NCBI GenBank assembly: GCA_945836835.1
Contig: CAMAML010000030.1
Location: 1-9,587 of the forward strand
Direction: 5' to 3'
Source: an uncultured cyanobacterium
GTDB lineage: Bacteria; Cyanobacteriota; Vampirovibrionia; Gastranaerophilales; Gastranaerophilaceae
DNA: 9,587 bases
Position 1 is the stretch's first letter; each line of letters begins with the position of its first letter. The notes beneath the pieces were generated by a model. The model saw nothing but the letters and a program-made list of their open reading frames with translations. It was not told the DNA's origin and made no database searches. Position numbers and translations under genes: made by a program. Shown here in pieces: positions 1 to 6,870 of the stretch.

Positions 1-857
1 CGGATTACGTAAAAAACGGGAAAATGCCCCTTATTATTTCGTCCGACAGTGAAAGCGAAAACTCGATAAGAGCGGTAGTTTCTACGCACAAGCAGGCAAA
101 GACCGTCATTTCCGACCTTGAAGTTCAAAATACGGATAAATACATAATAGAAAATTACACCTACGGACACAATTTTACGTTGTATGCCATTACCGACGGG
201 GTTTCTGCGTTACCTCTCGGAGTTGTCGGGGATTATAAATTCAAAGAAAACGGAGACGGCGGACTGTATACGTTGGGTGCGGCTGCATTTTCACCGGACT
301 ATAAAGTTTCTTTCGACCTTGTTGCTGAACTTATGGAAAACGTAGTCAATAAAATTATAGAGGAAGGAAATGCCAAAAACAAACCGTATTTGGGAATTTT
401 GGGTCTTGAATGTGTCTTAAAGCCAAGCGGAGAGTATTTTGTGAACAATTTCATCCCGTTTATGAAAGACCATGACGCTCAAACTGTACTAAACCAGCTT
501 GATACGGATCTTTTGCATTTGTTGTTTTCTTGTGTAAACGGTGCGTTCACGGATGAGTACACCGATATTCCGATAAAAGATGAGGCGACGGTTTCGTGCG
601 TTCTTTTCTCAAGAAAAGAAAACACCGTTATTACGGGACTTGACCTTGTGGACGAGGACACCGTGGTTAACCATTTCGGGACAACCCGAAACGCTTATTT
701 TGAATACCTTACAAACAAAGGACGGACACTGGTTGTAACCCAAACCGCCTCGACATTCACCAAGGCTAAAGAACTTTTGTACGAAAACATTGACGAAATC
801 CACTTTGACGGAAAATCTTTCCGTGCGGACATCGGAAAAGACAATATTCAACAGTAA
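1..857 (+). CDS. purD: PurD-like ATP-grasp protein (phosphoribosylamine--glycine ligase homologue), 5'-truncated by window edge, active-site motifs degenerate
   Basis: The frame is open from base 3, so the gene starts outside the window; the ATG at 24 sits inside the conserved fold and is not taken as the start. Numbering from that Met, the family's landmarks appear in order: GHNFTLYAITDG (48-59), the FSP block (89-91), a GILGLE stretch (124-129), FVNNFIPF..DHDAQTVL (139-156), HFGT (217-220), TNKGRTLVVT (230-239) and FRADIG (266-271) near the end. PurD is about 425 residues, so roughly 140 are missing. PurD makes glycinamide ribonucleotide from phosphoribosylamine, glycine and ATP in purine synthesis. 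Here, however, the usual VKADGLAAGKGV reads as IISSDSESENSIR, GPNTGGMGAYSP reads GLYTLGAAAFSP, and the Mg-binding EFN..FGDPETQ reads NFI..MKDHDAQ. Family membership is fairly clear; catalytic activity is doubtful. It may be a non-catalytic paralogue. Confidence 0.72.
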   Translation, partial: DYVKNGKMPLIISSDSESENSIRAVVSTHKQAKTVISDLEVQNTDKYIIENYTYGHNFTLYAITDGVSALPLGVVGDYKFKENGDGGLYTLGAAAFSPDYKVSFDLVAELMENVVNKIIEEGNAKNKPYLGILGLECVLKPSGEYFVNNFIPFMKDHDAQTVLNQLDTDLLHLLFSCVNGAFTDEYTDIPIKDEATVSCVLFSRKENTVITGLDLVDEDTVVNHFGTTRNAYFEYLTNKGRTLVVTQTASTFTKAKELLYENIDEIHFDGKSFRADIGKDNIQQ

Positions 858-878
858 GTGGCAAAAAATTGACTTTTG

Positions 879-887
879 TGATATTAT
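879..887 (+). promoter_or_regulatory. Candidate extended -10 promoter for the PfkB-family kinase
   Basis: TGATATTAT is an extended -10 (TGn plus TATTAT, five of six matches to TATAAT) placed 37 bases before the kinase ATG, giving a start of transcription near 894 and a leader of about 30 bases. The -35 is poor at the right distance. A TTGACT at 869-874 is a better hexamer but has no -10 at 16-18 bases. The kinase could also be read through from the PurD-like gene. Confidence 0.3.
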
Positions 888-924
888 CCGATTAAGGTTA
901 AGAATTAACAGGGAGAAGGCAAAA

Positions 925-1974
925 ATGTTTGACGTTATTACTATCGGAAGTGCTACAATGGATGTGTTTGTCGAATGCGAGGACGCAAATATTGTCTCGG
1001 TTTGCACAAAAAACAAAAAATCCGAATTTATGAGCTACCCTTACGGTGCAAAGGTTGAAATTTCGGATTTTTCATCCCAAGTCGGCGGGGGCGGGGTTAA
1101 TACCGCAATAAATTTTGCCAATCTCGGATTTAAAACAAGTGCTATTTTTAAAATCGGGGACGACATATACTCAGATGGAATTTTGGAAAACTTCAAGAAA
1201 ACAACCGTCGACCTTTCAAACAAAATCCAAGACCCAAAGGACAGCACGGGGTTTTCGATAATTTTGGTAAGTTTTCAAGGGGACAGAACCGTACTTGCAC
1301 ACAGGGGTGCAAACGCACACATCAAAAAATCGGAAATCAATTTTGAGGCAATAAAGAACTCAAAACTCTTGTATATCGCACCGTTAAACGGTGCCAGCAA
1401 CTCGGTATTGGACGATATTGTGAAATTTGCCCGTGAAAACGACGTGTACGTCTGCTTTAATGCAGGCACGACAAGCCTTAAAAAGGGGTTCAATTACCTG
1501 AAAAAAATTCTCTCTACCGCAAACATTGTGGTCATGAATAAAGAAGAGGCGTCAATGGCGACGGGAATTGTAGTAAGACCCGACACAAGAGATGTAAAAT
1601 ATTCCGACGAGATTGTGCATCCCGACATAAAAAGCATGCTCCAAAAACTTAAAATAAGCGACTACCAGATTATCGTAATCACCGACGGCAAGAATGGGGC
1701 ATACGCTTATGATGGCAAGAAATACTATTACTGCCCGCAATTTGACGGTCCCGTAGTTTCAACATTGGGTGCGGGCGATGCGTTTGCGTCAACATTGTGT
1801 GCGGCACTTGCAAAAACAAACAGAGATGTTGCAAAATCTTTAAAAATCGCATCGGTTAATTCTGCGGGCGTAGTATCGGAGTTCGGTGCAACCAATGGGC
1901 TTTTGACATTCGAGCAAATCGAAGAAAAGCTAGCCCAAAAGCCCGACTACACCGTATTTGAGCTTGGTGTATAG
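925..1974 (+). CDS. PfkB/ribokinase-family carbohydrate or nucleoside kinase
   Basis: This 349-residue protein has the PfkB fold throughout. Residues 1-15 give the opening beta strand with the IGSATMD motif, 54-68 the first family signature (GGGGVNTAINFANLG, sugar-binding lid side), 127-130 RGAN, 205-208 NKEE (the Mg/phosphate-linked NxxE motif) and 279-288 the second signature STLGAGDAFA. Asp285 in GAGD is the expected catalytic base, and the DT of the common DTxGAGD is ST here, which the family tolerates. These enzymes move the ATP gamma-phosphate to a hydroxyl of a sugar or nucleoside in the cytoplasm. The substrate (ribose, adenosine, fructose or other) cannot be told from the sequence. 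The ATG at 925 is chosen because GGGAGAAGG (911-919) lies five bases before it and the typical N-terminal strand begins there; a longer frame from 790 would run through the preceding gene. It ends tail to tail with a toxin relic. Confidence 0.88.
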   Translation: MFDVITIGSATMDVFVECEDANIVSVCTKNKKSEFMSYPYGAKVEISDFSSQVGGGGVNTAINFANLGFKTSAIFKIGDDIYSDGILENFKKTTVDLSNKIQDPKDSTGFSIILVSFQGDRTVLAHRGANAHIKKSEINFEAIKNSKLLYIAPLNGASNSVLDDIVKFARENDVYVCFNAGTTSLKKGFNYLKKILSTANIVVMNKEEASMATGIVVRPDTRDVKYSDEIVHPDIKSMLQKLKISDYQIIVITDGKNGAYAYDGKKYYYCPQFDGPVVSTLGAGDAFASTLCAALAKTNRDVAKSLKIASVNSAGVVSEFGATNGLLTFEQIEEKLAQKPDYTVFELGV

Positions 1975-1976
1975 AC

Positions 1977-2171
1977 GATAAAACCTAATATCAGCACTTC
2001 ATTTTCAATGTGATAAATCAAACAACAATCAGGCTCAATGTGACACGCACTAAAATCTTTCCATTAACCTTTTAGGGGGAAGTCCATATTTTTCTCGGAT
2101 AAAACTCCGCCGCTTGCCAACTGGTTTAAAAAATCTTCCAACTTCGACAAATCTCTGCCACGCTTAAAACA
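1977..2171 (-). pseudogene. Relic of a YafQ-type (RelE/ParE superfamily) toxin, internal stop and both ends lost
   Basis: Read on the minus strand in one frame, this stretch gives KRGRDLSKLEDFLNQLASGG, then VLSEKNMDFPLKG, a TAA stop (2064-2066), then WKDFSACHIEPDCCLIYHIE and NEVLILGFI. That matches the order of YafQ-family mRNA interferases: KRG-DLSKL, L..DHPLKG-WK, CHIEPDW-LIY, then a hydrophobic strand. Of the E. coli YafQ catalytic residues, the His and Asp of HIEPD remain, the DHPL histidine is Phe, the Trp after EPD is Cys, and the C-terminal GTHSDLF with the last catalytic His is gone. The frame runs into the kinase's 3' end instead. Upstream (2172-2174 and 2175-2177) there are two more stops and no recognisable N-terminus or antitoxin. 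It is therefore a dead type II toxin fragment. Apart from this relic, the 259-base gap 1975-2233 shows nothing I can name. Confidence 0.78.
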
Positions 2172-2233
2172 TCATTACATATAACCACATTCTAATGCAT
2201 TTACAATGACATTGAAATACTTTTATAAGAATT

Positions 2234-3616
2234 TTACAATTTTTCCTCAAAATTCATGTAATCCACGCCGCCGACCGATTTGTAGAGGCTGATTGTCGAG
2301 ATTAGGTAATCAATACGATTGGACGCCTCGGAAATTTCCGACACAATCAATGCCTCCTTTGCTCTAAGCAAGTCTAAATCCGACATCGCACCGATTGAAT
2401 TTTTCTTCATCATTAGCGTGAATTTTGTCTGCTCCAGCTTGTGACGTTCACGGCTCGACTCGTAATTTTTCTTTGTTGTTTTTGCCCAATGCAATGAGTC
2501 ACTGACCTCCTGCAAAGATGTTAAAATCGTCTTTTCGTACATCTGTTGAGCCTTGTCATATTCCAATTTGGAGTATCTTAGTGCCGACATTTTCGCTCCG
2601 CCCGTAAATAAATCCACCGACGGCAGAACGCCCGCTAACGCCCTAAAGGTATGGTTTCCGAAAATATTTCCAAAAGAATAAGCGTTAAACCCGACTTCTC
2701 CGTAAAGGTTAAATTTCGGAAGAAAATCACGACGTGCAACTTTTACATCAATCCCGATTTTTTGGATGTATTTTTCAGTTTTCAATAAATCGGGACGGTT
2801 TTGGATAACCTCCGCCGAAATCCCTTGGGGGATTTGCGGAGCTGAAATATAGGCGTAATACCCGCGATGAAGTTCTGTGCGGTTTCGGTCGCCCAAAAGA
2901 ACGATAAGCTGGTTTTCAAGAACTTTTCTTGTGTTCTCGTAAAATTCCTTACTCTCTTTAAGTTGGGTTAAATACTGTTTTTCGGAAAGATATTCCGTTA
3001 CGGGACAGAGTCCGTTCTCGTATTTTATGGCAGTCATTTTTATTATTCGGTTTTGAAGTTTTATAAGCTCTTTTTGGCTCAAAATCAGCTTGTCAGCCTT
3101 TATAAGGTTAAAATAATCCGCCGCAATCGCACTCGTTAAAGAGATATAAGTCGCTCTTTCGTTTTCCGCAACAATTTCCGCCTGCTTTTTGAGGCTCTTT
3201 GTTCTAAGAAAATTCTGCCCCCAAATATCCGCCTCGTATGTCATCGAAATCGGAAGGAAAAAATTAGACTGGTTATAATCGGGAATGATGAGTTTTCCGT
3301 GGTTAATGTTACTGCTTTGAAAAGTCCTTGATATATCGGGATAAAACCCTAACTGCGGGAGCTGATTTGCAAAAGATTGCTTCACGACTTCCCGAGCCTG
3401 TTTGGTATTAAGTGCTGCAATCTTTAAGTCCTGATTGTTGCGGTAGGCGTCATCAATATACTCAGTCAAATTTGTATCATTATATTTTGCCCACCATGCT
3501 TGGTTTAAATATATCGTTTTATCAAAATTTTCTCCGCCCTTATGCTCGGCATCTGCCGTCAAACTTACGCACGGCAAAAGCAATACAAGGGTAAATAATA
3601 TCAAGAATTTTTTCAT
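2234..3616 (-). CDS. Outer-membrane efflux channel (TolC/NodT-type outer membrane factor)
   Basis: This 460-residue protein forms the outer-membrane and periplasmic exit duct of a tripartite pump. Residues 1-23 are a signal peptide with a hydrophobic core (FLILFTLVLLL) and a likely signal peptidase I site after TADA. Cys16 follows a Pro, so it is not a good lipobox, unlike many NodT relatives that are lipoproteins. Two OEP repeats follow, each helix-strand-helix: repeat one contains WWAKYND (41-47), LKIAALN (64-70) and YEADIWGQ (127-134). Repeat two begins at the typical IQNRPDLLKTE (271-281) and includes ARRDFLPKFNLYGEVGF (294-310) and the closing ISLYKSVGG (442-450). AGAGGAAG (3623-3630, minus strand) lies six bases before the ATG. 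It diverges from the marR-emrA-emrB operon, from which its partners come, across a 57-base gap with a palindromic operator. Length and motifs are full; nothing suggests damage. Confidence 0.92.
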   Translation of the reverse strand: MKKFLILFTLVLLLPCVSLTADAEHKGGENFDKTIYLNQAWWAKYNDTNLTEYIDDAYRNNQDLKIAALNTKQAREVVKQSFANQLPQLGFYPDISRTFQSSNINHGKLIIPDYNQSNFFLPISMTYEADIWGQNFLRTKSLKKQAEIVAENERATYISLTSAIAADYFNLIKADKLILSQKELIKLQNRIIKMTAIKYENGLCPVTEYLSEKQYLTQLKESKEFYENTRKVLENQLIVLLGDRNRTELHRGYYAYISAPQIPQGISAEVIQNRPDLLKTEKYIQKIGIDVKVARRDFLPKFNLYGEVGFNAYSFGNIFGNHTFRALAGVLPSVDLFTGGAKMSALRYSKLEYDKAQQMYEKTILTSLQEVSDSLHWAKTTKKNYESSRERHKLEQTKFTLMMKKNSIGAMSDLDLLRAKEALIVSEISEASNRIDYLISTISLYKSVGGVDYMNFEEKL

Positions 3617-3639
3617 GCTTTACTTCCTCTTTTCTTTTG

Positions 3640-3655
3640 TGTTATCATGATAACA
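3640..3655. promoter_or_regulatory. Perfect 16-bp palindrome, likely MarR operator, containing two antiparallel extended -10 elements
   Basis: TGTTATCATGATAACA is identical to its own reverse complement and lies in the 57-base gap between the divergent channel gene and the MarR-family gene. MarR dimers usually bind palindromes of this length next to their own gene, so autoregulation and joint control of the pump are inferred. Each strand reads TGTTATCAT, an extended -10 with five of six hexamer matches. The predicted starts (about 3655 for plus, about 3640 for minus) give leaders of about 19 and 23 bases. A repressor bound here would cover both -10 elements. Confidence 0.72.
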
Positions 3656-3675
3656 TAAATAAAAAGAGATGTCAT
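3647..3675 (-). promoter_or_regulatory. Predicted promoter of the outer-membrane channel gene
   Basis: On the minus strand there is ATGACA (3670-3675, five of six to TTGACA), a 17-base spacer and the extended -10 TGtTATCAT (hexamer 3647-3652). The -10 lies inside the palindromic operator, and the -35 overlaps the marR start codon. The opposite promoter uses the mirror -10 at 3643-3648 but has no good -35 at 17 bases, so it may be weaker. Confidence 0.5.
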
Positions 3676-4138
3676 GGAAAAAGAAGATTTATTAAAAAGT
3701 CGAATAGGGTTAAAGCTCGTTGCAATAGGAAAGATGTCGAAAGTCTTTGCACTCCAACGGTTTGCGAAAGAAGAACACGAAATTTCGCCCGAACAGTTTT
3801 CGGTACTTGCAGTGCTTGCCGAAAATAACGGGATGCACCAAAGTCAAATCGGGCAAGCTACGATGAAGGACAAAGCCAATATTACAAGGATTATAAATAT
3901 TCTTGAGACAAACGGGCTTGTCAGAAGAAATTCCGAAGTCGACAAGCGAAAAGTCAACAAAATTTATATAACCGAAAAAGGGATAAAGGCTTACGAAAAA
4001 ATTTTGCCGACAATTTTGGATATTTGGCAATCTACGATTGACGGGATAAACGCTTCGGAGATTGAAGTTATGCTGAAAGTTTTGGCACAAATCAGACAGA
4101 ACCTTGACGAGAAATTAAACCTTCGGGAAAAAGTATAA
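3674..4138 (+). CDS. MarR-family transcriptional regulator, likely repressor of the adjacent efflux pump
   Basis: The 154 residues carry the MarR winged helix: dimerisation helix 1-35, ISPEQFSVLAVLAEN (37-51), helix-turn-helix 55-80 with recognition helix around KDKANITRIINILETNG, and the beta wing VRRNSEVDKRKVNKIYIT (83-100), where Asp90 and Arg92 match the conserved D.R wing pair. Helices 104-150 complete the dimer arm. Such proteins bind palindromes as dimers and release DNA when phenolic or other drugs bind, relieving repression of efflux genes. It heads an operon: 11 bases separate its stop from emrA and another 9 separate emrA from emrB, the same order as E. coli emrR-emrA-emrB. The ATG has only a weak AAAGAGAT ribosome site. 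The palindrome just upstream implies autoregulation and shared control of the divergent channel gene. The inducer is unknown. Confidence 0.92.
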   Translation: MEKEDLLKSRIGLKLVAIGKMSKVFALQRFAKEEHEISPEQFSVLAVLAENNGMHQSQIGQATMKDKANITRIINILETNGLVRRNSEVDKRKVNKIYITEKGIKAYEKILPTILDIWQSTIDGINASEIEVMLKVLAQIRQNLDEKLNLREKV

Positions 4139-4149
4139 GAGGAAAAATT

Positions 4150-5289
4150 ATGACGGAAGAAACACCCCAAAAACGGAAAAATAAACAAAACCACAAGAAA
4201 CACCACGGAGTAATCCCCGAAAAAGTGAAGAAAAGAGTTCAATCAAGGCGGGCATTAAAGAAGAAAAACCGCCCCGAATACCAAAAGAAAAGGGTTATTG
4301 TGCCTGCCGTAACGGGCGTTATCCTGATAATTTTCGGGATAATCGGGGCTGTACATTCGACATATTTCCAATCAACCGACGACGCCTTTGTGGAAGGTCG
4401 CCTAATCTCGGTTGCCCCAAGGGTTTCAGGTTCCGTCGTAAAACTCTTGGTCGACGATAACGACGAGGTTAAGGCGGGCGATCTGCTGCTTGAAATCGAC
4501 CCTAAAGATTACGAGGTGAAACTTCAACAGGCAGAAGCCAAACTTGCACAAGCAAAAGCTCAATTAAACGTTACAGACAGCGAAATTGAAACAAGCCAAT
4601 CCCAATTAGGGGCATACTCTGAGGACGAAAGTTCCGCAAAATCCAAAATGGATTTTGAAAAGAAAGATTTTAAAAGGTATTCGGATATGTATTCGCACGG
4701 GATAGTGTCAAAACAGGATTACGACAATTCCAAAAAGGATTTTGAGGTTGCGGTTGCAAACCACAAGTCCGCTGCCGAGAAAACCCGTTCGGCTCAATCT
4801 ACCCTCAAAACATCCGAAAGCAAAAAAGAGGCGGTAAGGGCGGATATTCAGGCACTGGAAGCGGAAGTCGAAAAAGCGAAGCTGGATTTATCCTATACAA
4901 AAATTTACGCACCGCAATCGGGACTTGTTTCATCAAGGAGCGTTGAGGCGGGCAATTACCTCCAAGTCGGACAACCGATTATGCAAATCGTCCCAAAACA
5001 GATCTGGGTCGTCGCAAACTTTAAAGAAATTCAGTTAACTAATATGAAAACCGGACAACCCGTGTCAATAAAGATTGACACTTACCCGAACAAAAGGTTT
5101 AGGGGTGAAGTTCAGAGTATTCAAAGGGCAACGGGTGCAAAATCGAGCCTTTTCCCGCCGGAAAACGCTGTCGGGAGTTACGTTAAAATTGTCCAAAGAG
5201 TTCCCGTAAAGATTATATTTAAAGAAGATATTTCAAAATACAATATCGTCCCGGGAATGTCGGCTGTCCCGAAGGTTAAAGTTAAGTAG
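4150..5289 (+). CDS. emrA: EmrA-type membrane-fusion (HlyD-family) efflux adaptor
   Basis: This 379-residue protein is the periplasmic adaptor linking the inner-membrane transporter to the outer-membrane channel. Residues 1-48 are a very basic cytoplasmic tail (19 Lys/Arg), followed by one transmembrane helix at about 49-69. Next come the DDAFVEGRLISVAPRVSG segment (77-94) typical of EmrA, the first half of the lipoyl domain (to about 122), a long alpha-helical hairpin (about 122-245, rich in Ala, Gln, Lys and Glu), the second lipoyl half with YTKIYAPQSGLV (249-260), and a beta-barrel domain with WVVANFKEIQL (286-296) and VKIVQRVPVKI (345-355). E. coli EmrA is 390 residues. AGAGG overlapping the marR stop serves as the ribosome site, suggesting coupled translation. 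Partners are emrB directly downstream and the divergent channel gene. The drug range cannot be read from the sequence. Confidence 0.93.
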   Translation: MTEETPQKRKNKQNHKKHHGVIPEKVKKRVQSRRALKKKNRPEYQKKRVIVPAVTGVILIIFGIIGAVHSTYFQSTDDAFVEGRLISVAPRVSGSVVKLLVDDNDEVKAGDLLLEIDPKDYEVKLQQAEAKLAQAKAQLNVTDSEIETSQSQLGAYSEDESSAKSKMDFEKKDFKRYSDMYSHGIVSKQDYDNSKKDFEVAVANHKSAAEKTRSAQSTLKTSESKKEAVRADIQALEAEVEKAKLDLSYTKIYAPQSGLVSSRSVEAGNYLQVGQPIMQIVPKQIWVVANFKEIQLTNMKTGQPVSIKIDTYPNKRFRGEVQSIQRATGAKSSLFPPENAVGSYVKIVQRVPVKIIFKEDISKYNIVPGMSAVPKVKVK

Positions 5290-5298
5290 GACGGCACG

Positions 5299-6870
5299 AT
5301 GAGCGAACTTACCCTTGAAAAAATACCACCAAAAACGAAAGGAACAAATGCACCGAACACCTACCTTGTCGCGTTGACGGCACTTTTGCCCGCTGTGTTG
5401 GCACTTGTTGCGACCTCTGCGACAACGGTTTGCCAGCCGAATATTGCGGGATACTTTGGGGCAACCCAATACGAAACAAACACCATCATCACCTGCTACG
5501 TAATCTCGGGCGGGCTTATGTTGCCCGTGACAAGCTATTTTGCTCAAAAATTCGGAGAAAAGACATATTTTATATACAGTTTTATTTTGTTTTTAATAGG
5601 CTGTGCATTGTGTATTTTTGCACCGAATTTGCAACTGCTCATTTTGGCAAGGATAGTTCAAGGTATAGGGAGTGGAAGCCTTTTGCCGCTTTGTCAGTCG
5701 ACTTTGATTAATACGTTTCCAAAAGAACAGAGAGGAATTGCAATGGGGCTGTTCGGGGTGGCGGCAATGTTTGCACCGCTTATCGGACCTTTATTCGGCG
5801 GGTATTTGACGGATAATTTGTCTTGGAAGTGGGTGTTTATCGCAAATATTCCGCTCGGACTTGTTTCTCTTTTGATGATGAAGTTGTTTTTGAAAGAGGA
5901 CGACAAAGACCGCCCAAAATTCAAGAAAAAATTTGATATTGTAGGGTTTGCGTCAATTTGCGTCGCCATGGGGTGTATGCAGATAGTTCTTGATAAGGGT
6001 CAGCAGTTTAACTGGTTTGATACGGATTGGATCTGTTGGCTCACGGGGCTTGGAATTTTTGCGTTCGTGGTGTTTTACGTCTGGGAATTGGAGTACAAAA
6101 ATCCGCTTGTCGAGATTAGAGTTTTCAAGAACAGGAATTTTCTTGTCGGAACTTTTGTTTCGGCGTTCATAAACGTTGTAATTTATTCAACGCTCGTACT
6201 TGTGCCGATGTTTGTGCAAAGTTTAATCGGCTACAGCCCTTCAAAATCGGGGCTTGCGATGTTCCCGAGAGCTGTTGCGTGCCTTGTAGGCTTGCTGATT
6301 ATGGGGAAAGTTTCTCAGTACGTTGAAGAGCGGATTTTAGCGGGATTAGGATTTCTTTTAATGGCGGGGACGGTAATTTATCTCTCAAACTTAAGCCAAA
6401 CCGCCTCGATAGAAAGTGTCGTAATCCCGAACGTCGCACTCTGTTTCTTTGTGTCGGTGGCGTTTGTACCGATTACGGCACTGGCGTTTAAGACGCTTAC
6501 GCCACAGCAGACAAACGATGCTGCGTCGTTGCATGCCCTGTTTAAAAACATTCTGACCGCTATGGCAACATCCGTTTCCGCAACATTTATCGCAAGAGTT
6601 TCTCAAGTTCACCAAAATTATCTGGTCGGGAATTTGAGTTTTCACAACCCCGTTTTTCGCTACGAGTTTTCAATGTTGCAGGCAAAATTTATGCATTACT
6701 ACCCTGCGGTTGTGGCAAGCAAAAAGGCTCATGGAATTTTGTACAAAAATCTTCTCTTACAGTCAAAGCTCGCATCATTTTATGACGCCTTCCTGCTCCT
6801 CGGGCTTATATGCCTCGCGATGATACCGCTTATTGCACTTTTAAAAAGTAAAACCGTTGAGGTTAAATAA
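5299..6870 (+). CDS. emrB: EmrB/QacA-type MFS drug:proton antiporter (DHA2, 14 TM)
   Basis: This 523-residue polytopic inner-membrane protein has about 14 hydrophobic segments, as in the DHA2 family (E. coli EmrB is 512). Visible motifs are a motif-A-like FAQKFGEK (81-88) after TM2, RIVQGIGSG (118-126, motif B with the proton-relay Arg118), and GLFGVAAMFAPLIGPLFGGY (150-169), the antiporter motif C. SWKWVFIANIPLG (175-187) is characteristic of EmrB/QacA proteins. A longer hydrophilic loop at about 435-490 lies before the last helix. It would export hydrophobic drugs or metabolites in exchange for protons, passing them to EmrA and the outer-membrane channel. The ATG lies nine bases after the emrA stop with AGGAC (5288-5292) as ribosome site. 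Its 3' end overlaps the convergent recF by eight bases, and no hairpin terminator separates them. Substrate is unknown. Confidence 0.93.
   Translation: MSELTLEKIPPKTKGTNAPNTYLVALTALLPAVLALVATSATTVCQPNIAGYFGATQYETNTIITCYVISGGLMLPVTSYFAQKFGEKTYFIYSFILFLIGCALCIFAPNLQLLILARIVQGIGSGSLLPLCQSTLINTFPKEQRGIAMGLFGVAAMFAPLIGPLFGGYLTDNLSWKWVFIANIPLGLVSLLMMKLFLKEDDKDRPKFKKKFDIVGFASICVAMGCMQIVLDKGQQFNWFDTDWICWLTGLGIFAFVVFYVWELEYKNPLVEIRVFKNRNFLVGTFVSAFINVVIYSTLVLVPMFVQSLIGYSPSKSGLAMFPRAVACLVGLLIMGKVSQYVEERILAGLGFLLMAGTVIYLSNLSQTASIESVVIPNVALCFFVSVAFVPITALAFKTLTPQQTNDAASLHALFKNILTAMATSVSATFIARVSQVHQNYLVGNLSFHNPVFRYEFSMLQAKFMHYYPAVVASKKAHGILYKNLLLQSKLASFYDAFLLLGLICLAMIPLIALLKSKTVEVK

Noticed and set aside
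24..26. ATG at 24 as the true start of the PurD-like gene
   Set aside because: The frame is open to the window edge, the preceding residues (DYVKNGK) fit the conserved fold, and a start here would remove the first third of the domain.
790..924. A longer N-terminus for the PfkB-family kinase starting at 790
   Set aside because: It would overlap the PurD-like gene by 68 bases in another frame, has no ribosome site, and adds 45 residues before the normal family N-terminus; GGGAGAAGG before 925 decides for the shorter form.
609..1016. 135-codon open frame on the minus strand across the PurD-like/kinase junction
   Set aside because: It is antisense to two well-supported genes, its translation is low-complexity and resembles no family I know, and it lacks a ribosome site.
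2064..2066. TAA in the YafQ-like frame as a recoded sense codon
   Set aside because: All intact genes in the window use TAA or TAG as real stops, and the frame has lost its N- and C-terminal ends anyway, so decay explains it better.
2203..2213. Small inverted repeat CAATGACATTG downstream of the channel gene, considered as its terminator
   Set aside because: A five-base stem with a one-base loop and no following T run on the minus strand cannot act as an intrinsic terminator.
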